The notes: generated by a model not told the origin, from the letters alone. Shown: positions 29,091 through 39,072, counted from the first letter of the stretch. The stretch: 64,000 bases of DNA from Anabaena subtropica FACHB-260 (GCF_014697105.1 NZ_JACJRF010000009.1:62001-126000), one strand, 5' to 3'. Program-made: numbers and translations.

Positions 29091-30014
29091 TCATGCTTTA
29101 TTCTCAGTATTCAAAGTATTTTTTTCTATATTTTCCTTTGAAGGTGGTAAAGCTTTTTGTTCTTTTCCTGAAAGTTTTTTTGTTGAGTCTATGCTAAATA
29201 TCTCTGATGCCTTTTCAAAAATAGCTTGTATACTTAATCCATCATCAATGAGCTTTTCTATTTTTTCTTTACCGTTAGTTAATTCCTCAATTTTAGGCAT
29301 CCAAAATTCTGTTATATCTGGAACTGCTCCAATTATGTCATAAACACTAGGAGGTTGAATACATAAGACTAGGCTGAGAATAAATGCTTTAAATCCTTTA
29401 TACGTAACATTATTTTTATCATCATCTTTAAGTTCATTGTCTACAATCACCAAATCAGTCACTAATGATTTAGCAGTTTTTTCTAGTCCTTCAGTTCCAT
29501 CAATAGAATATCGACACAAGGCTTGTAATATATCTTCAATTTTATTAATTAAATAATTTTTTAATTGTTGAGATAAATCCGAATTTATTATTTTCTTCCG
29601 AAGAGACTCAACTTCAACGTTAAGTTTTCCTAAAAAATCTATATCTAGAAATACTGTACCTTTTTGAGCATGACAATAGTTTGCTAGTGCATCTAGAGTA
29701 TTGAGTACATTTCTACTTTCAATATAATCAGCAAAAGTATGCCATCCTGTAGACCAAAGATGATTAACCACAAAAAGCTGATGTAGCCCATCTATTACTT
29801 GAATGTATCTATCAATTTTTGGAATATTATTTAATTTTTTTGCTTCTTCTTCAGCTTTCTTTAAAATTAGATAAAAATCTAAAATATTTTTAGGATCACC
29901 AGGAAGTTTCATTGCATTTAATAATACATTTCTTGCTGGTTCATCTCTCTTCTTAGATTTAATTGCATCGTCGAGAATAGTTTCGAGTAGTCTTAACGTG
30001 TTAGATTGCATCAT
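29091..30014 (-). CDS. Unrecognised protein inserted between ureB and ureC
   Basis: A frame of 307 residues from ATG 30014 (a TTG at 30053 would add 13). I do not recognise a family. It looks soluble and helical, rich in Lys, Glu, Asp, Ile and Asn, with no signal peptide; one moderately hydrophobic stretch (GFKAFILSLVLCIQPPSVYDIIG) lies in the C-terminal third, and the tail is highly charged and low in complexity (KKLSGKEQKALPPSKENIEK). Base composition is clearly more AT-rich than that of the flanking urease genes, which suggests transfer. It sits with a chimeric urease relic and a nuclease-fold relic. A defence or toxin-like role would be speculation. Confidence 0.6.
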   Translation of the reverse strand: MMQSNTLRLLETILDDAIKSKKRDEPARNVLLNAMKLPGDPKNILDFYLILKKAEEEAKKLNNIPKIDRYIQVIDGLHQLFVVNHLWSTGWHTFADYIESRNVLNTLDALANYCHAQKGTVFLDIDFLGKLNVEVESLRKKIINSDLSQQLKNYLINKIEDILQALCRYSIDGTEGLEKTAKSLVTDLVIVDNELKDDDKNNVTYKGFKAFILSLVLCIQPPSVYDIIGAVPDITEFWMPKIEELTNGKEKIEKLIDDGLSIQAIFEKASEIFSIDSTKKLSGKEQKALPPSKENIEKNTLNTENKA

Positions 30015-30068
30015 TGTTAAATTTAATAGAAGATCCAAATTATTACATAGCAATTATCGTGGTTGTTA

Positions 30069-30193
30069 TTAGTCAAAGTTCAGAATTATGTTGAGTTCGC
30101 AAAAATGAAAATGAGAACCAATTTGTATAGGATAGTTGCCTACTGTGCGGCTGTAAGTTTCCAAGTAGGCGTGGGGAGAATTCTGTAAGGCAT
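30069..30193 (-). pseudogene. Chimeric relic: ureC 5' end fused to an internal ureB piece
   Basis: From 30193 down, the sequence copies the start of ureC (ATGCCTTACAGAAT against ATGCCCTACAGAAT), with one base lost near codon 7. After that it reads AYLETYSRTVG, like [11 protein letters not shown] in UreC, and at about 30137 switches in frame to PIQIGSHFHFCELN and ends LNFD-stop, like [14 protein letters not shown] and LIFD in UreB. The join falls where both parents encode Gly-Asp-Arg. It cannot encode a working subunit. Confidence 0.8.
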
Positions 30194-30205
30194 AGTATAT
30201 TCCTT

Positions 30206-30385
30206 GATTTAATAGTAGAAAATAAAGTAATTATTGAAATTAAGTCTGTAGAATCCCTCAAACCCATTCACTCAGTCCAACTTCTAACTTATTTAAAACT
30301 CACAAATTGCAAACTCGGACTCCTCCTCAACTTTAACGTCCTCCACCTCAAAGAAGGCATCAAACGCGTAGCCAACAACCTCTAA
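30206..30385 (+). pseudogene. C-terminal relic of a GxxExxY family protein
   Basis: A plus-strand frame reads DLIVENKVIIEIKSVESL, then SVQLLTYLKLTNCKLGLLLN and closes with LKEGIKRVANN and TAA at 30383-30385. This is the C-terminal half of GxxExxY proteins, whose PD-(D/E)XK-like core includes the ENKVIxEIK strand. The N-terminal half is missing: the frame runs directly into the start of the ureC/ureB relic. It is convergent with ureB, 17 bases apart. Confidence 0.75.
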
Positions 30386-30402
30386 CTCCGCGTTCCTCTA
30401 CG

Positions 30403-30729
30403 CTAACCTCCGCGCCCCTCTGCGTTAATTTCCCCATTCACCCTCCCATTAAACCCATAAACCCGACGACTCCCAACCAAAGGAACTAAAATCACCTCCT
30501 TCTCATCCCCAGGTTCAAACCTAACCGCCGTCCCCGCAGGAATATCTAAACGCATTCCCAACGCCAATTCCCTATCAAAAATTAACGCATCATTAACTTC
30601 ATAAAAGTGAAAGTGAGAACCAACTTGAATTGGTCTATCTCCTGCATTTGCTACGACTAACCTAGTAGTAACTCGATTGGCATTAAGTTCAATTTCTCCT
30701 GATTGTGTAATAATTTCTCCTGGAATCAT
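30403..30729 (-). CDS. ureB: Urease subunit beta
   Basis: A protein of 108 residues, structural beta subunit of urease. The family core is intact: [31 protein letters not shown] and [20 protein letters not shown]. The last ten residues ([10 protein letters not shown]) are encoded by repeat-like DNA (CGCAGAGGGGCGCGGAG), so the C-terminus is slightly longer than usual. It follows ureA by 18 bases, with an AAAGGAGCAAAA ribosome binding site. Confidence 0.96.
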   Translation of the reverse strand: MIPGEIITQSGEIELNANRVTTRLVVANAGDRPIQVGSHFHFYEVNDALIFDRELALGMRLDIPAGTAVRFEPGDEKEVILVPLVGSRRVYGFNGRVNGEINAEGRGG

Positions 30730-30747
30730 ATTTTGCTCCTTTGCACA

Positions 30748-31050
30748 TTAACGAATAGGATTATGCACTGTTACCAACTTTGTTCCATCAGGAAAAGTGG
30801 CTTCTACCTGAACTTCATGCACCATTTCCGCAACACCTTCCATCACCTGATCTCTTGTTAAAAGAGTTGTGCCATAACTCATTAATTCTGCTACTGTATT
30901 TCCATCTCTTGCACCTTCTAAAATAGCAGCAGAAATATAAGCAATGGCTTCTGGATAATTAAGTTTTAAACCTCTATTTTTACGTCTTTCTGCTACTAAA
31001 GCGGCGGTAAAAATCAATAATTTATCTTTTTCTTGTGGTGTAAGCTGCAT
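30748..31050 (-). CDS. ureA: Urease subunit gamma
   Basis: A protein of 100 residues, the normal length. It begins [23 protein letters not shown] and ends [12 protein letters not shown], both typical. It forms the UreABC trimer unit with the ureB and ureC products. It lies 13 bases after ureD and just before ureB, so ureD-ureA-ureB are one operon. Confidence 0.97.
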   Translation of the reverse strand: MQLTPQEKDKLLIFTAALVAERRKNRGLKLNYPEAIAYISAAILEGARDGNTVAELMSYGTTLLTRDQVMEGVAEMVHEVQVEATFPDGTKLVTVHNPIR

Positions 31051-31063
31051 GATTAATTACGAA

Positions 31064-31903
31064 TTAAGTTTGCCACACTCTGGGTATACATTTACCACGA
31101 CTGAAAAACTCACCTCGCAGCAATTGCCAAACATCTGTAAACCAGTTTCTCACTTCAGATGTGGAAGCACCACGATATCGACATAAAAATCCATTTTCTA
31201 AGCTGGTAACGCCTCTTTCGCCTTGAGTATTCCCTAAATTTCGGGCTTTTTCGATGATTTTTGTGGAAACGGGACTACCCAACCAAACTAGACTACCTAC
31301 TATTGGTTGTCCAGCCAAACCATGAGGACTGTGGAAAACGGCTTCATTCCCCGGTAGCCATTGACGATCTATCCACAAGGGAACACCTTGTTGCCAAATT
31401 TCTGTATGCGATCGCCATTCTCCTTGGTAGAATTTCTCTCCTCTAGCACTACGACCAAATCGGGTAATTTCCCAGCCTAAGAAATTGGCTCCAGTCGCTA
31501 ATTCTACCCGTAAATCTTGGCGATAAATCGCACCATTAAATAAAATTGTTTCTTGCGGTAGCCATTCTAAACAAGCACCCGCATCAACTTGTATATCTAT
31601 GGTTTGTCTAGCTTGTAAGCCGTCGCTGCGATATACCTTCCCGGCGGCGGCGGTGGTAATTAAAGCTTGCGCGTTCGGTTGGAGGTGGAGATTATAAGAT
31701 AGGCGATCGCCTCCCACCACACCCCCAGCCGTGTGTAAAATCACGCTATGACAGACCTTTTCCCCTTCTGGATAGAACGGACGCTGTACTTTTAGCGGTG
31801 CTTGCTGGTGATTGTAAATTAACTGGGTGGAATTTGAGCGATCGGCATAAACTAAATCAAGTTTGCCATGCCAGCCTTTTACTATAGTGTCAGTTTCGCT
31901 CAT
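31064..31903 (-). CDS. ureD: Urease accessory protein UreD
   Basis: A protein of 279 residues, the scaffold that binds apo-urease and recruits UreF and UreG during nickel insertion. Family marks are LILHTAGGVVGGDRLSYNL-type sequence (here VILHTAGGVVGGDRL), the segment TTAAAGKVYRS and WLPQETILFNGA. It is the first gene of the local ure operon. The other accessory genes ureE, ureF and ureG are not in the window. Confidence 0.96.
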   Translation of the reverse strand: MSETDTIVKGWHGKLDLVYADRSNSTQLIYNHQQAPLKVQRPFYPEGEKVCHSVILHTAGGVVGGDRLSYNLHLQPNAQALITTAAAGKVYRSDGLQARQTIDIQVDAGACLEWLPQETILFNGAIYRQDLRVELATGANFLGWEITRFGRSARGEKFYQGEWRSHTEIWQQGVPLWIDRQWLPGNEAVFHSPHGLAGQPIVGSLVWLGSPVSTKIIEKARNLGNTQGERGVTSLENGFLCRYRGASTSEVRNWFTDVWQLLRGEFFSRGKCIPRVWQT

Positions 31904-32049
31904 TTAGGTTTCTGCAACATTAATAATCAATAATATACGGACGTTGAGGTGTCATTGATAATTTCTGCTCAAGGGGAGGTTATCGCTCTATTTCAGAAAG
32001 CGATATGATATTAATTAAGTACACTAAAAAGTAAAATTTCTACGCACCA

Positions 32050-32280
32050 ATGGAAAGATTAATAAATATACATATAGAAAAATTACCAGAAGGTGTTTAT
32101 TTAGCAACATCTGATGAGCTTCAAGGGTTAGTAGCACAAGGGCGAACAGTTGCCGAAACTTTAGAAATTGCTCGTGATGTAGCTCGTAAGTTAATTGAAG
32201 CACAATCTTTAAATCAAGAATCAGATTATTTCCATCCAATAGCCGAGCAATTTAACTATCCTTTAGTTGTAAGTCAATAG
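32050..32280 (+). CDS. hicB: HicB family antitoxin
   Basis: A 76-residue HicB-type protein. The core reads INIHIEKLPEGVYLATSDEL followed by GLVAQGRTVAETLEIARDVARKLIE, as in partial RNase-H-fold antitoxins of this class. The C-terminus is short and has no obvious DNA-binding domain. The hicA-like gene starts seven bases later, so the two form a hicB-hicA operon in which the antitoxin comes first. Confidence 0.75.
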   Translation: MERLINIHIEKLPEGVYLATSDELQGLVAQGRTVAETLEIARDVARKLIEAQSLNQESDYFHPIAEQFNYPLVVSQ

Positions 32281-32287
32281 TTAAATC

Positions 32288-32470
32288 ATGGGTAGGCTAA
32301 GTGGATTTAGTTACAGACAAATTATTAAAATCTTAAAAACCTTTGGCTTTGTTTTTTATCGTCAAGCCGCAGGTAGTCACGAAATTTGGTTTAATCCAGA
32401 AACTAATCGTTACACTACTATTCCTAACCATTCTGGTGATATGCCTGAAGGGACATTACGTGCTAAATAA
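32288..32470 (+). CDS. hicA: HicA-like mRNA interferase toxin, apparently shortened
   Basis: A 60-residue protein with the double-stranded RNA-binding-like HicA fold. The catalytic His is in AGSHEIWFNP, and the segment TTIPNHSGDMPEGTLRA matches the family closely. Family members normally continue after this point with about 12-15 residues forming the last helix (a pattern like ILKQAGI-V-EF). Here the frame stops two codons after TLRA, so the last helix is lost. The toxin may be inactive or weakened. Confidence 0.7.
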   Translation: MGRLSGFSYRQIIKILKTFGFVFYRQAAGSHEIWFNPETNRYTTIPNHSGDMPEGTLRAK

Positions 32471-32599
32471 TATCAAATCGCATATATTATTTAAGTATAA
32501 AATTGACCTAAATTGGTCAATCTTAACACTTTAAATTAGTGTGTCAAAGGCATAAACACTGACCCTATTTGCGCCTCTGTGCCTTTGCGTGAAATAATA

Positions 32600-32636
32600 A
32601 AAACAGCCACTTCCACAAAGGAAGCAGCTGTTTTTT
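32600..32636 (-). terminator. Terminator of the groES-groEL operon
   Basis: AAAACAGCCACTTCC (32600-32614) pairs with GGAAGCAGCTGTTTT (32620-32634) except for one or two positions. On the minus strand the stem is followed by the run complementary to the A-rich stretch at 32588-32603. It lies 26 bases beyond the groEL stop. Confidence 0.75.
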
Positions 32637-32661
32637 AAATTATCTAACTGACTACAGAATA

Positions 32662-34302
<1,641 letters not shown>

Positions 34303-34384
34303 CTAAATCTCAGGAAGTTAAGTCAATTTTTGTGTCAGTGGTCAGTTGTTAGTTGTCAGTTGTCAATGGTTTGACTACTACCAA

Positions 34385-34696
34385 TTAGCCAACGACTGCT
34401 AAAATATCTTTTTCGGAAAGCAGTACGTATTCTTCAGTTCCGAGCTTGACATCAGTGCCGGCGTACTTGGAGTACAGCACCTTATCGCCAACTTTTACTT
34501 CCAACTCTTGACGGCTACCGTCATCATTACGCTTGCCAGGGCCAAGGGCAACTACTTCGCCTACTTGGGGTTTTTCCTTAGCGGTGTCGGGCAAATACAA
34601 ACCACCTGCGGTCTTTTCTTCGGAGGCGCTCACTTTTACGAAAACGCGATCGCCTAAAGGTTTAACGGTGGATACGCTTAGAGATACAGCTGCCAT
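34385..34696 (-). CDS. groS: Co-chaperonin GroES (10 kDa)
   Basis: A protein of 103 residues, the heptameric lid of GroEL. The mobile loop [20 protein letters not shown] and the roof segment [11 protein letters not shown] are intact. The start ATG 34696 lies 19 bases after the CIRCE operator, and the gene leads the groES-groEL operon. Confidence 0.98.
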   Translation of the reverse strand: MAAVSLSVSTVKPLGDRVFVKVSASEEKTAGGLYLPDTAKEKPQVGEVVALGPGKRNDDGSRQELEVKVGDKVLYSKYAGTDVKLGTEEYVLLSEKDILAVVG

Positions 34697-34714
34697 ATTT
34701 TAAATTCTCCAGAG

Positions 34715-34741
34715 TTAGCACTCTCAACTCCTGAGTGCTAA
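34715..34741 (-). promoter_or_regulatory. CIRCE operator (HrcA binding site)
   Basis: Perfect match to the consensus: TTAGCACTC, nine bases, GAGTGCTAA. It is the operator at which HrcA represses heat-shock operons. It overlaps the transcription start region of groES. Confidence 0.97.
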
Positions 34742-34769
34742 TCTACCTAAAACCAGCCCCCAATGGCAA
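34740..34769 (-). promoter_or_regulatory. Predicted sigma-70-type promoter of groES-groEL
   Basis: On the minus strand TTGCCA (34769-34764) and TAGATT (34745-34740) are spaced by 18 bases. The -10 box abuts the CIRCE palindrome, the usual layout for HrcA-controlled operons. Confidence 0.6.
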
Positions 34770-35072
34770 TGTTTCCGTGTGTACGGGTTCCCGAACTAGA
34801 ATGACTAGGGAGTAGGGAGCAGAGAGCATAGGGAGCAGAGAACTAATGATTAATTAATACACTTCCAGAATATCCCGTAAGTACTAATACTCAATTATTC
34901 GTATTTTTCAGGTTCTTTTCTGTAAGTAACGAATATTTTTATATGGACAACTTTATTTGCAATCTGGGGAAATTGTTATAGAACAGTAATCAGGGAGACG
35001 CTCAATGAGTAACAATACAGTGATGTAGTGCAACAAAACTCAAGCTTATAGCTTGCTAGTTTGTTGTTCTAG

Positions 35073-35249
35073 ATCGATAATAGTTGTCTAACCGGAAGTG
35101 TCTGGTATCGCCAAGCAAACCCGGAGGTTATTGAGCGGATCATCCAAGAACACTTGATAGGCATAATGGTGGCGCAAGAATCAGCATTTTTAACCCATCC
35201 TTTGCCAACAAATCCCTTACTTGCTTGTGAACATCTAAACAAAGGCTGA
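35073..35249 (+). pseudogene. Relic of a (2Fe-2S) ferredoxin-like protein C-terminus
   Basis: A start-less frame after a stop at 35070 reads GSVWYRQANPEVIERIIQEH and then LIG, ending at TGA 35249. This resembles the C-terminal part of thioredoxin-fold ferredoxins of cyanobacteria, where a pattern like WY--V-PE-V--I--EHL is seen. No cysteine motif or upstream part is present. It lies in the 830-base gap between groES and the response regulator, in which no intact gene is seen. Confidence 0.45.
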
Positions 35250-35575
35250 ACATCAGAAGGGTATTGTAGAGCAGTAAGCCAATGAAAACGCGGGTCATGT
35301 TGCAGCTAGGGTCATCTTAAGCCAATACTTACTTGTGAACTAGAAAGATTATTATTTAATCAGTGTATTTTCACCCGCCACTTTCAAAGGGATATATAAT
35401 AGCGCATTATAATACTATTGCTCTGCGTATCCTCACTGGAATATTGCCAATGTACTGGTGGTGTCATAGAAAGTGAAAACCACTTTTAAGACTCCAAGGA
35501 AGAAAGGGCAACTTAAGTGGGAAAAATGACAACATCTCAACAATCCACCATAAAGGATAACCATTCAAGACTTTG

Positions 35576-36253
35576 ATGGATCGAAGCGCGACAAGTGCCA
35601 CTGCTATGAAAGAGCCCAGCATGAAAGATCACAAACGACTTCTATTGATTGATGATGACCCTAACCTCATCTTGCTGGTGAAGGACTACTTGGAATTCAG
35701 AGGATATGAAGTCATCACGGCGGAAAACGGAAGAGAAGCTCTGGAAATTCTTGAACATGATGTTCCAGACATGATCATCTGCGACGTGATGATGCCAGAA
35801 ATGGACGGATATACCTTTGTAGAACAAGTCCGGCAAAACGAACGCACCAGTTGGATTCCTGTTCTTTTCCTCTCAGCAAAAGGACAAAGTGCAGACCGAG
35901 TTAAAGGTCTGAACAAAGGTGCAGATGTTTATATGGTCAAGCCTTTTGAACCAGAAGAACTCGTAGCACAAGTAGAATCTTCACTGAAACAAACTATTCG
36001 TTGGAAGGAACACCAAGCCAAAGGCGGGGAAAACGGTTCCCGCATTCAAGTTCCCTTCGATGTGCAGTTAACCCCAACCGAACTGAAGGTAGTGCAGTTT
36101 GTAGCTAGGGGTTTAGCTAACCGGGAAATCGCTGAAGAATTAAATGTTAGTCAGCGCACCGTTGAAAGCCACGTTTCCAATATGTTGGGCAAAACCAATC
36201 TCCACAACCGCACCGAACTAGCACGGTGGGCGATTGAAAACCAAATGGCTTAA
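35576..36253 (+). CDS. NarL-type response regulator, Rre1/Ycf29-like
   Basis: A two-domain transcription regulator of 225 residues from ATG 35576; a TTG directly before it and ATGs at 35606 and 35621 are alternatives. The receiver domain (about 20-140) has the acidic pair IDDDPN, phosphoacceptor Asp in CDVMMPEMDG and Lys in VKPFEP. The C-terminal LuxR-type helix-turn-helix reads LTPTELKVVQFVARGLANREIAEELNVSQRTVESHV. The combination with PFEPEEL resembles Rre1/Ycf29, a stress regulator in cyanobacteria; this closer call is from memory. It stands beside groES-groEL but is divergently transcribed. Confidence 0.85.
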   Translation: MDRSATSATAMKEPSMKDHKRLLLIDDDPNLILLVKDYLEFRGYEVITAENGREALEILEHDVPDMIICDVMMPEMDGYTFVEQVRQNERTSWIPVLFLSAKGQSADRVKGLNKGADVYMVKPFEPEELVAQVESSLKQTIRWKEHQAKGGENGSRIQVPFDVQLTPTELKVVQFVARGLANREIAEELNVSQRTVESHVSNMLGKTNLHNRTELARWAIENQMA

Positions 36254-36394
36254 ATAGCTATCAGCATTCAGCCGTCAGCTTGACAATAATTAACTGACAG
36301 CTGACAGCTGATAGCTCAGCCCATTTTGGATGTTAAATTTGAGATTCTGGATGGGAAACGACTTGTTGTAGCTGGTTTCTTGTTCCAATCGAGA

Positions 36395-37876
36395 TTAATT
36401 ATTTAGCTCCACCATTTCACACACGTTTCCTCTTACACCTCCTACACCTTTGGTAAATTGGCGGTCTTGCTTATTAATGAGCATTTGCATTCCATACTTG
36501 GGAGCCATGACAATTAATGCTTCCCGCTCTAGACTTTGCTGAGAGATGTATTGTAGGCGGTATTGCATCAACAACATAGCCAGGACAATTTTAATTTCCA
36601 TCAGTGCAAAAGGCGCTCCAATACAGATACGGGAGCCTGCACTAAAAGGATTATATTCATACATGGTGGGTTCTTTGCTCTCCCAGCGCGTGGGGTCGAA
36701 CCTTTCTGGATGAGGGAAAATTTCCGGTAGATGATGGGTATGGTAAATACTCACAAAAACTTCTGTCCCTGTTGGCAATTCATAGCCTCCTAAAGAAGTT
36801 GGTTGCGATGTCACCCGCGCATTCCAGGGTACAGGTGGTAAAATTCGCAAACTTTCTTTAATCACTCGCTCCAACAAAGATAACTGCTGCAACTTTTCTA
36901 CAGTTGGTGGTGCGCCTTGCAAAACATTCTCTAGTTCATCAAGTAAATTGGCTGCTATTTGTGGATGTTGGGAAAGTAAAAACAGCGTCCAGGTTAAAGC
37001 ATTGGCGCTGGTTTCATGACCAGCCGCAAAGATGACGCTAACATGACCGAGCAACTCATCCTCCGTTAGTCCCAAGCCACTTTCTGCGTCCCGTGCTTGG
37101 ATGAGCATTGAGAGTACATCCTTTGAGTCTTCTTGGCTGGCTTGTTTCTGGCGAATTAGGGTACGCATTTCATCATCTAATTGCGCCATTAAACTTAGTA
37201 GACGATGGAAAGGTAGCCCTGGCACATCAAAAGGTAAAATGGCGATCGCAGGCGAACCTAGTAAAGCCCCGATTTTCTGCAATAATTTCGCACTATTACC
37301 ACCCTCATCACCAATATCAGCACCAAACAAGGTTTTTGTAGCGACGCGTAAAGTCAGCGTTCGCATCACTTCACAAAGATTAATAGCTTTACCAACTGGC
37401 AATTGTTCCAATACTGACTGGGTAATAGCTACAATATCATCGCAGTAAGACTCGATGCGCTGTCTATGAAACGCCGGCATTAATAGCTGGCGGTGTTGAC
37501 GATGAGTTTTGCTGTTAACTCCAAATAACCCGACACCAAAATGCTTGAGAGTTTCTGTGCGTGGAGAGTCATTGCGTTGGCGATACAAGCCTCCAGTTAA
37601 CGGGTATTTATGATAAACCTCATGCTGACTTGTGACTTCTCGAACATTTTCCGACCCGTAAGCTAGTACAGTACCAGGACAATAATCTTCTGATGAGTAA
37701 AGATTTGTCCCACCTCCCGCTACTAGAGAAACCACTGAACCATATTTTTTAAATAGACAACGCGATAAATCAATGGAGTCTCGGATATATCCTACAAGCG
37801 GTATGATACGCCCAAAAATGGGTAAAGGATTAGGCCCAGGTACAGTTAATTTTGGTTTATCAGTGGTTATTGTCAT
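36395..37876 (-). CDS. Cytochrome P450
   Basis: A soluble bacterial P450 of 493 residues. The heme ligand is Cys418 in FSAGSRICIG; the oxygen-activation helix has AGHETS near 285 and the ExxR pair is ESLR. The N-terminus is Pro-rich (LTVPGPNPLPIFG) and lacks a membrane anchor. The last 17 or so residues (VGGVRGNVCEMVELNN) lie in repeat-like DNA beyond the usual end. Substrate and redox partner are unknown; no biosynthetic cluster is visible around it. Confidence 0.93.
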   Translation of the reverse strand: MTITTDKPKLTVPGPNPLPIFGRIIPLVGYIRDSIDLSRCLFKKYGSVVSLVAGGGTNLYSSEDYCPGTVLAYGSENVREVTSQHEVYHKYPLTGGLYRQRNDSPRTETLKHFGVGLFGVNSKTHRQHRQLLMPAFHRQRIESYCDDIVAITQSVLEQLPVGKAINLCEVMRTLTLRVATKTLFGADIGDEGGNSAKLLQKIGALLGSPAIAILPFDVPGLPFHRLLSLMAQLDDEMRTLIRQKQASQEDSKDVLSMLIQARDAESGLGLTEDELLGHVSVIFAAGHETSANALTWTLFLLSQHPQIAANLLDELENVLQGAPPTVEKLQQLSLLERVIKESLRILPPVPWNARVTSQPTSLGGYELPTGTEVFVSIYHTHHLPEIFPHPERFDPTRWESKEPTMYEYNPFSAGSRICIGAPFALMEIKIVLAMLLMQYRLQYISQQSLEREALIVMAPKYGMQMLINKQDRQFTKGVGGVRGNVCEMVELNN

Positions 37877-38069
37877 CTTATACAGAACACCATAAATCAG
37901 GGAATAATTATTTACTTTTCCTGGACCTAAACATTAATTTCCGGCTTATTAGTATGGTCTGAATTATTTAATTTTTGAATATATTTTTGATATCAGAAAT
38001 ACAGTTTTATTAGAGTTATTTGCTAGGAGTCTTTTTTCTAGTATTAATAGTTCATACCAATTAAAGAAT

Positions 38070-38190
38070 GCTACAGATGCGTAGGTTTGGTAAAACGAAG
38101 TGAAACCCAATACAGACAGAGTTCTTAGGTGTTAATTTACCCTACGAGAAAGCTGTGTTAACATCTCTCAAACCAACCTAAATCTGTAGC
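38070..38190. mobile_element. MITE-like element with inverted ends
   Basis: The ends GCTACAGATGCGTAGGTTTG (from 38070) and AACCTAAATCTGTAGC (to 38190) are inverted copies with a few mismatches. The 121-base element has no coding capacity and contains the phrase ACGAAGTGAAACCCAA that is familiar from dispersed Nostoc repeats. It lies between the P450 gene and the broken Rpn gene, in a gap (37877-38268) without other features. Confidence 0.6.
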
Positions 38191-38268
38191 GATCGCTTTT
38201 CTGGTATTATTTGTAATCTATGTTTAATAGTTATCCAAATTTCCTAATTCTACTTCTATCAATCCATT

Positions 38269-39072
38269 ATGTATGACAACATTTGCAAATTCATTGCTGA
38301 AAACTTCAAGGATGACTTAGCAACATGGTTACTAGGCTCACCAATTAAATTAACAGAACTGAGTCCTACCGAATTATCAAATGAACCCATTCGGGCTGAT
38401 TCGTTAATCTTATTATAATCAGATGACTTAGTTCTACATACAGAATTTCAAACTAATGCAGACGAAGAAATGCCTTTTCGGATGTTAGATTATCGGGTAA
38501 GGGTGTATCGTCGCTTTCGTAACAAACAAATGCGTCAAATAGTTATCTATTTGCGAAAAAATAGCTCAAAATTAATTAATGAAACCAGTTTTAGATTAGA
38601 AAAAACTTACCATGAGTTTGAGGTCATACGTCTATGGGAACAACCGACAGATAGATTTATGAGTGTTCCCGGTCTGTTACCCTTTGCTGTTTTGAGTCAG
38701 ACAAAAGATCCTACAATGGTATTAAGCCAAGTAGCCAAAGCAGTTGAAGCAATTACAAATCAACAGCTACAGAGAAATGTTGCAGCAGCCAGTGCAATTT
38801 TAGCAGGTATTGTTTTAAAGAAAGATGTAATTAGCAGACTTTTAAGGAGTGAGATTATGCGCGAATCAGTAATTTATCAAGAAATATTACAGGAAGGCAA
38901 AGCTGAAGGTAAAGCTGAAGGTAAAGCTGAAGGTAAAGCTGAAACAACAAGAAAATTAGCTGTAAACTTGCTGGGAATTGGCATGAGTTTAGAGCAAATT
39001 GCCCAAGTTACTGAATTATCACTTGAGCAAGTCCAGTCTTTACAAAAGGAGATACAAGAATCTGGCATCTAA
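38269..39072 (+). pseudogene. Rpn/YhgA-like PD-(D/E)XK nuclease gene broken by a stop codon
   Basis: The frame starts at ATG 38269 (MYDNICKFIAENFKDDLATW) and continues through IRADSLILL to an in-frame TAA at 38416-38418, then resumes as SDDLVLHTEFQTNADEEMPF. In the intact family this point normally reads as Gln (CAA), one base away from TAA. The stop falls between the two metal-binding acidic positions (Asp in RADSL and Glu in EFQ). The rest, 200 residues from ATG 38470, has a Lys-Ala-Glu-Gly repeat four times (38896-38945) and a coiled helical end. A restart at 38470 would lack the first catalytic residue. Confidence 0.8.
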
